From Akebia trifoliata (taxonomy: Eukaryota; Streptophyta; Magnoliopsida; Ranunculales; Lardizabalaceae): a DNA stretch of 64,000 bases. The stretch covers positions 18,525,288-18,589,287 of the forward strand of contig CM030717.1 in the NCBI GenBank assembly GCA_017979445.1, written 5' to 3'. The notes under the pieces were generated by a model, which saw only the letters and a program-made list of their open reading frames with translations, ran no database searches and was not told where the DNA came from. Shown here in pieces: positions 58,052 to 64,000 of the stretch (position 1 is the stretch's first letter; each line of letters opens with the position of its first letter). Made by a program: the position numbers and the translations under genes.

Positions 58052-59627
58052 GTGATAATTGGTCCCAAATGTTCTAAACTTCCATCTGTACCACTTTGGA
58101 TCCATGAAAAGAGTCGTCTTTCCAGAGTATCATTGCCAAGTAGTCAGTCTTTGCCACGAGAAGAAATGAATACCATGGATGAAACTGCGCTTCGTCAGAT
58201 TTTAGAATCTTTTCAAGCACAGATTATTACTTCTGTCCAAACACAAATTGAATCCATGAAAATGAAAAAAGGAAAGATAAAACTATAGAACCTCAGGATG
58301 TGTTTGACCTCATTGAAAATCAAGAAGATGATCAATTACACGTCGACCATGTCCTAGCTCATTGAATAACTCAGGTTAAAACTGCTTTGAAGAACATCAA
58401 AGACCCTGATGATCTTACTCTTGGATTAGGGGCAATGACGTTATTTCCCATGGTCCGTCTGCCAGAGAAGTTCACAATACCAGACATGGAGAAGCTTGAT
58501 GGGATTGGATGCCCTATGACTCACTTGAAAGTATATGTCGGCATCATGCAATCTCAGGGTTTAAGTGAAGAACAGATGGCACAACTTTTTCAAAGAACCC
58601 TTACAAGTCCTGCCCTACGCTGTCTAGTGTCATTGGATTCATCTTGGGTAAGAACATGGCATGAATAGATGAAGGAGTTTATTGACCGGTATTCATTCAA
58701 CACGGATATTGAACTCACAAGAAGAAATCTAGAAACTGCTAAACAGAAACCTGGGGAAACTTTCACTGAGTTCATTACTCGATGGAGAGTTAAAGCTGCC
58801 CAATTATGGGACCGACCTCAAGAGAAGAAACAAGTCAAGATTATCCTCAGGAATCTCACTCCAAATTATGCCAAGTAGTTGATGCCTCAGTACCTTCTCA
58901 CTTTTCAATCCCTCATTGAGACTGGAAATCAAGTTGAGGATGCCTACTCTTCGGGACTTTTTGGTAATGTCAATTCCTTACAAGTGGCCAACACCTCCTT
59001 CGCACTATCTCCTCAAGTTACTCAGCCTTCACAAGCCAAGCCTAGGAGACAATTACCAATCTTGGAATGTCCCTTAGTGTTACTTATCAAAAATTGATGA
59101 AAAGGGGATTGCTGACACCTTTACAACCTAAACCTTTGCCTAATCCTCTTCCTTCAAACATGGATAATGGACAATTCTGTGAATTCCATCAGATGCCTGG
59201 TCATGTTCTTGACAGGTGCATTACTCTCCTTCATGCTATCTAAGACTTGATTGAGCAAGGAAATGTTACCATACCCACTCCTACCGCACCCAATGTTAAG
59301 ACTAACCTTTTGCCTACCTTTCAAAATCAACCCCCTCCTACTCTAAACCTAATATCTATATCCAAATCTGAATCAGTTGACCCAATTTCCTTTATTCACC
59401 CAATTGATTTTAATAATACGTTCGCTCCAGGCCAGAATGAGCTCAATTACCCTGAGGCAGTGGCAGAACTAAAGAACATAAAGATTATTGAAGCAACGGG
59501 TTGTCCAGCATATGATAGATTTGAATCGAAATATGAAGAGATAGTAAAAGTAAGCAAGTTCAAGTCCTCCATCGAAGATAACCGAAGTGGCATAGACCCT
59601 AGAATTGTGTCCCTCCATTTAGAATGA
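58052..59627 (+). pseudogene. Gag of element C, broken
   Basis: N-terminus at 58052-58288 (SLPREEMNTMDETALRQILE) corresponds to B's gag start. A frameshift leads into 58387-59097, which contains LPEKFTIPDMEKLDGIGC, YVGIMQSQGLSEEQMAQLFQ and KKQVKIILRNLTPNYAK. It is cut by in-frame TAG codons at 58666-58668 and 58876-58878. After another frame change a CEFHQMPGHVLDRC knuckle (near 59178) has the TAT C-x2-H-x4-H-x4-C form, followed by a Pro-rich tail (59247-59627). The last 60 or so residues (EAVAELKNIKIIEATGCPAY onward) have no match in B's gag that I can see. Confidence 0.82.
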
Positions 59628-60470
59628 TGTCGTCTTTTTTTAAGTCTTCTTAGTTTTTTTTAGCTTCAATTACGTCAATCTTTGAGTTCAGTTAGTCATT
59701 GTTAATTTTAGACTTTAGTCAGGTATGTCAGTCTATGTTCTTTTTTATTCTAATAAATAAAGAAGTTTTTGATTATCTTGTGTGCAATAATGATGTGAAC
59801 ATAAAATCTAACATGAAAAATGACTTAAAGCTCACTAATCAAATTTGATAAATATTGGAATTAAAGAGTACACTCAAGAAGTATAAATCGGTGATACATT
59901 ATCCTCAAGAGAACATGAGAGAATAGTAAACTTACTTAAGAAATTCAACAATGTTTCTTACATGGTCTCATAAGGATATATGGATGGATCGCATAAAAAC
60001 ATAGATCAAGACATAAAATCAAGAGTGATTTCAAAGTCAAAGATTATCGATAAAAAATGATGTAGTTGGAAGTATCGACAAAGACGCTAAAACTTACAAG
60101 TGGATCTACCATGTTTTTCACTCAAAATAGGAGAGTTTTCATTCATAAAAGAATAAAAGGTTTTCTTGAAATTTTAGAAAAGTTGAATAGTCAGAAAACT
60201 TGATCATACTCGAAGAATATTCATTCTAAAAAAAAAGACTTTACTCGACAGAGCAGTCCAGATATCGAATTCCTAAAACTTTGACCAAGTTGAGCAGCAT
60301 TCATCAAAGGAGGCCTCCTTTGGTCGAACCATTTCTCTATCTTACCAAAAAAAAAAGATAACTTTCTTTAGCCCCTCGTAGCCTTTTGCAGTCTTTAAAA
60401 AATCAATAGCCTATTTTTCTAAATCACACCGACCAACCTTGGGAGGGAATCTTAGTATGAACTACGTTTT
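59628..60470 (+). pseudogene. Deleted pol region of element C with a pre-RT trace
   Basis: Near 59890-59945 one frame reads HERIVNLLKKFNNV, matching the pre-RT segment of B (22854-23291). Nothing of protease, RT, RNase H or integrase remains. The rest is AT-rich and non-coding. Confidence 0.5.
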
Positions 60471-61730
60471 GACCTGATCCCAAAAGAAAAAAAAATATTT
60501 GGGGTACGTAGACAACCTGAGAAGTTACTTCAGGCCCAGTCACGCAAAGAATAAGTGTATTCTCTTAAGAAAAGTGTCAACTAAAAGGAAAATTCCCTAT
60601 CGAAAGGTTCAAAAGAAAAGAATGCCAAACTAAGGGCATTAGAAAAAAGAATCAAAAGAATTGATAAAAAGAAAAGAATGCCAAACTAGGGGCATTTAAA
60701 AAAAATCAAACTAATTGACAGAAAAGAGAGAATATCAAACTAGTGGCATTTTGAGAAGTTGAGCCTTATATCTTTTCCTTTTAAATCATATCCTAAGCCC
60801 ACCTATTAAGTCTTCCTGAATGCTAATTGACTCGGTCAAGGTGCAAGAAACCAAGAAGTTGTCGAGCTGGTTTTTCAAGATCATCAAGAGAAGTCCGCTA
60901 AGTCGAAAACCCGAAAAGACGACTTAGGTAAAATTTAGGGCATAACCATAAAAAAGAAAGCCTCCTAGGTTGAAAACCTGAAAAGACGACCTAGGCAAAA
61001 ATCAAGGCATTATTAGAAAAAGAAAAACAAAGCCCGCTAGATTGAAAACCTGAAGAGGCAATCTAGGCAAAAATTAGGGCATCATCAAATGGGAGGAAAG
61101 ATCTCATCAAGAAGAAAAATTCAGAAGGAAGCTTGTGTAGAAACTAAAAAATGCATAACCATTCAAGCCACAATATTCGTTTTTCAACTAAGAGCTCACA
61201 TCCGACGAAGACAATGTTGAAGTCGAAAAAATCAGAAGTCATTTTGAACATTGTAGGATTTTCAAAAGTATGTTTACTTGTTTAAGTGTTTGCTAATGGA
61301 AGATGTAGAATCATCAACCACTTTGAAGAGAAAGATCTTTTATTCTAATATTTATCAAGATTTTTTAAGTTCAGCTCAAGTATTTTTCAAAAGAAATTTG
61401 AAAGAAAATAATCAATCCCTTATTGCACATATGATAACCTTAATAGTCTTAAATTTAAGGGAATGTCATTTCTTCTATCTGTCACACCTTAGAGTCCATA
61501 TTTTTCAAGTGTAATCCATTCCATCAGTCTCGTAGTCAAGTTCCAGTTAAAGCCAACCTTAAATCTAGGGGCATTTTTTGAAAGTCATTTAATTCCAAAG
61601 TTTTATTCTTAATCACATGATGAAAAGGAAAATCTTATTTAAAAGTCTGATGAAATCCAATGAAAATTATAAATCTAGATGTATGATAAGCCAATAAAGG
61701 CCCGATCTTTCAAACTTTGAGCTCGATTAA
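60471..61730 (+). other. 3' untranslated region of element C before the array
   Basis: Shares with B the block TGGGGTACGTAGACAACCTG / AAGTTACTTCAGGCCC (60500-60540), the AAGAATGCCAAACTAGGGGCAT repeats (60615-60750) and three copies of the CCTGAAAAGACGACCTAGGC motif (60890-61080). The remainder is unassigned. Confidence 0.65.
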
Positions 61731-61734
61731 TAGG

Positions 61735-62640
61735 ATTGTTTAAGTTCCTATAAATCTAAGCCCGAGAAACGTGGCTTAGTAAATTCGAGTCCGAGAAACG
61801 AGACTCCAATTTTTTGAATTATAAACTGAATAGACTTCTTGAAGTGCCTACAAACCTAAGTTCGAGTCCGAGAAACGAGACTTCAACTTTTTGAATCATA
61901 GAATGAGTGGACTTTTTGAAGTACCTATAAACCTACATAGATGAATAAGCTTTTTGAAGTGCCTACAAACCTAAGTTCAAGTCCGAGTCCGAGAAACGAG
62001 ACTCCAACTTTTTGAATCATAGAATGAGTGGACTTTTTGAAGTGCCTATAAACCTAAGTTCGAGTTCAAGAAACGAGACTCCAACTTTTTGAATTGTATA
62101 ATGAATAGACTTTTTAAAGTGCCTATAAACCTAAGTTTGAGTCTGGGAAATGAGACTCTAACTTTTTGAATCATAGAATGAATAGGCTTTTTGAATCATA
62201 TAATGAATAGGCTTTTTGAAGTGCCTATAAACCTAAGTTCAAGTCCGAGAAACGAGACTCCAACTTTTTGAATCATATAATGAGTAGGCTTTTTGAAGTG
62301 CCTACAAACCTAAGTGAGAGTCTAAGAAACGAGACTCCAACTTTGTGAATCATAGAATGAGTAGGTTTTTTGAAATGCCTACAAACCTAGGTTCGAGTCC
62401 GAGAAGCGAGACTCCAACTTTTTGAATCATAGAATGAATAGGTTTTTTGAAGTACCTATAAACCTTAATTCGAGTCCGAGAAATGAGACTCTAATTTTAC
62501 TAGGATTGTTTAAATTCCTGTAAACCTTAGCCAGGTCCGAGAAACGAGACTCTAGCTTTGTTTGAATCATATTGAATTAACATGATTGTTTAAGTTCTTT
62601 AGCCCGAGAAGCGTGACTACAATAGGTTCGAGTCCGATAA
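61735..62640 (+). repeat. ~77-bp tandem array in the 3' region of element C
   Basis: About 11 units containing GAGTCCGAGAAACGAGACTC, CAACTTTTTGAATCATAGAA and TTTTTGAAGTGCCTATAAAC. The period is about 77 bases, and several units are shortened (for example near 61940 and 62185). It occupies the same place as the 33-bp array of B but shares no sequence with it. Confidence 0.92.
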
Positions 62641-63100
62641 ATAAAACTCAAACTTTTTCGAACTCTAAAAAAGAATTTCAAATAGGATTTAACAAAGTTT
62701 CTACAATGTTATAATTCCAATTGCCTCATTGTTCAACCTTGCCATGATTGCTTTCGTTGCATAAGTACATTTCAATTTTGAATCATTATTGTCAGCGAAA
62801 GAAGAACTCTAAGACCTGACACATTTTTACTCAGTAAGCATCATACCATTGAACACACGTGCACTTTTGTATTAGTCAGGGAGAATTTCTAAAATTTAAG
62901 TATCTGGTGCCGTCAATGAGAGCTTGCACTCAGGGACCTGACAACCTTTTTGTTCGAGAGAGATTAACCCTCAAGGATCCGAACATCCCGGTGAATTGCT
63001 AAATCAGGCTGCAAAATGAACTATCACTAGCTTTAGCATTCAGATATCTCACTATCTACCAAAATAGATTTGCTATCTAGTTTGCTTCAACCCTCTGCCA
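62641..63100 (+). other. Sequence between array and 3' LTR of element C
   Basis: Non-coding. The last 120 bases (AACTATCACTAGCTTTAGCA ... TTTGCTTCAACCCTCTGCC) match B at 17412-17520 in reverse complement. Confidence 0.75.
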
Positions 63101-63112
63101 AAGAGGGGCATT
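63101..63112 (+). promoter_or_regulatory. Polypurine tract of element C
   Basis: AAGAGGGGCATT directly before the TG of the 3' LTR. Confidence 0.85.
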
Positions 63113-64000
63113 TGTAGACACCCCATTTTTGCACTTGCCTGATTAATCAACTCGTAACCCGATTGCAATGGTTCCCAATGATGGATGTTTATTCCAATGC
63201 TTTATTCTGTTACCAGATATGTTTCAAAAATCCGGATGAAGTATCTCGAACTGACAAAACTGTAGAAACCGCGCTACGATAGGAAAATATAACCCCAAAA
63301 GCTTAGAAATCATCATTTTCAGACAAAAAGAAGTTTCACCATAAAAATCACTAAAAAATGACCAAATTTCTAAAATACCCTTAATCTTAAAATATTCCTA
63401 GAGCCTACGTTACACTTAGGAAAACCCATTCAAACACATAAAATAATAAATCAAAACCAAATAAATCATTTCGCCAATTTTCATAGAATCCAACAAAATT
63501 ATGAAAATACCGCTCATAAAGTTCATGACCATTCCACAAAAAAAATTTCATAAATGATACAAACCAATATTTCCATTGAATTCCTTACGAAAAATCGATT
63601 CTAAAACAGCCTAGAACATTGAAAAATACCTTAAAATGCAAAAAATCCTCTCCGAGGGTAAAACGGCAATTTTACAATTTTTATAATTAAAAATTTTAAA
63701 ATTAATAAATAAAACATTAAATAATTAAAGTGAAACATTAATAAAATTAATTTAAAAATTTAAACTAAAAAAATCGATCAATCAGGCTCTCAGGCAAAAT
63801 TGTTGAGGGTTGCCAAGACATTTATTCAAGGACCCTTCCATTTGGGGGTCCAAAGAATTCAAGATATAATAGAGGGGGGTTCTCCAAAAAATTAAAGTCA
63901 ATCAAGTAAAACTAAAGTCAAGATATTAAAGTAAATCAAGTAAGACTAAAGTCAAAATTAAAGTTACTCAAGTAAGACTAAAGTCAAGATATTAAAGTCA
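63113..64000 (+). repeat. 3' LTR of element C, cut by the window end
   Basis: First 888 bases, TGTAGACACCCC onward, collinear with 52646 onward. Contains about 70 bases missing from the 5' LTR. Confidence 0.93.

Larger units (their letters stand above)
52646..64000 (+). mobile_element. Element C: TAT/Ogre deletion derivative (gag only), running off the right edge
   Basis: Order: 5' LTR (52646-54314), tRNA-Arg primer site, long leader, broken gag (58052-59627), a trace of the pre-RT segment (about 59870-60040), 3' repeats and a 77-bp tandem array, purine tract, 3' LTR from 63113 to the window end. There is no ORF1, protease, RT, RNase H or integrase. The LTRs differ by several percent plus a roughly 70-base gap, so the insertion is old. 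TGAAG (52641-52645) would be the left target copy. Confidence 0.88.

Noticed and set aside
1..64000. tRNA, rRNA or snoRNA genes
   Set aside because: Only tRNA-complementary primer sites of retroelements were seen; no cloverleaf or rRNA core was recognised by eye. A tRNAscan/Infernal run would settle it.

Overview
The window looks like plant nuclear DNA, probably from a eudicot with a repeat-rich genome. It is AT-rich, shows no prokaryotic operon structure, and almost everything recognisable is LTR-retrotransposon sequence of plant-specific lineages: Tekay-like chromovirus, Galadriel-like chromovirus, Athila and TAT/Ogre. I see no intact host gene. Two exon-like blocks near the left edge are the only candidate host coding sequence. 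The species cannot be fixed from sequence alone.

Layout. 1-1738: possible exons, a (TG)10 microsatellite, one CACTA-like terminus and a double foldback repeat. 1739-13647: an old minus-strand LTR split in two by element A (2614-12802), a complete Tekay-like element with 3.16-kb LTRs, TTTAA target duplications and a decayed interior. 13880-15000: two more fragments of the same LTR family. 15621 to about 33420: element B, a minus-strand TAT/Ogre element with 3' LTR, 3' tandem array, integrase, two RNase H domains, RT, protease, gag and ORF1. Its 5' leader is split by element F (29164-33159, plus strand, CCGGG target duplications), a Galadriel-like deletion derivative with one 954-codon ORF. B's 5' LTR is missing. 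34130-35130: Tekay-like LTR fragment. 35900-39300: Athila pol remnant, plus strand. 40988-43960: almost complete solo LTR of the A family. 44300-44700: short degenerate repeats. 45601 to about 51840: element D, an older plus-strand TAT element with LTR, tRNA-Arg primer site, leader and ORF1, truncated after ORF1. 51840-52645: two tandem arrays around a TAT leader fragment. 52646 to beyond the right edge: element C, a plus-strand TAT deletion derivative with 5' LTR, tRNA-Arg primer site, broken gag, a trace of pol, a 77-bp array and a 3' LTR cut by the window end.

How the parts relate. B, C and D belong to one broad TAT/Ogre group. They share LTR starts of the TGxAxACACCCC type, leader blocks, and (B and D) an ORF1 upstream of gag. 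B keeps the RT and archaeal-type RNase H catalytic residues but its integrase active site is lost. A and F both look like non-autonomous elements that moved using proteins made elsewhere: A's LTRs are about 99% identical although its interior has no working ORF, and F keeps gag and protease but has a fused, inactive RT-integrase remnant. Nested insertions give an order: the old minus LTR precedes A, and B precedes F.

I found no convincing new gene system. The points most worth checking are the recently moved but coding-dead element A, the in-frame RT-INT fusion in F, the two unrelated tandem arrays at the same 3' position in B and C, a nearly G-free 540-base stretch in D's LTR, and non-retroelement-looking inserts inside A and C.
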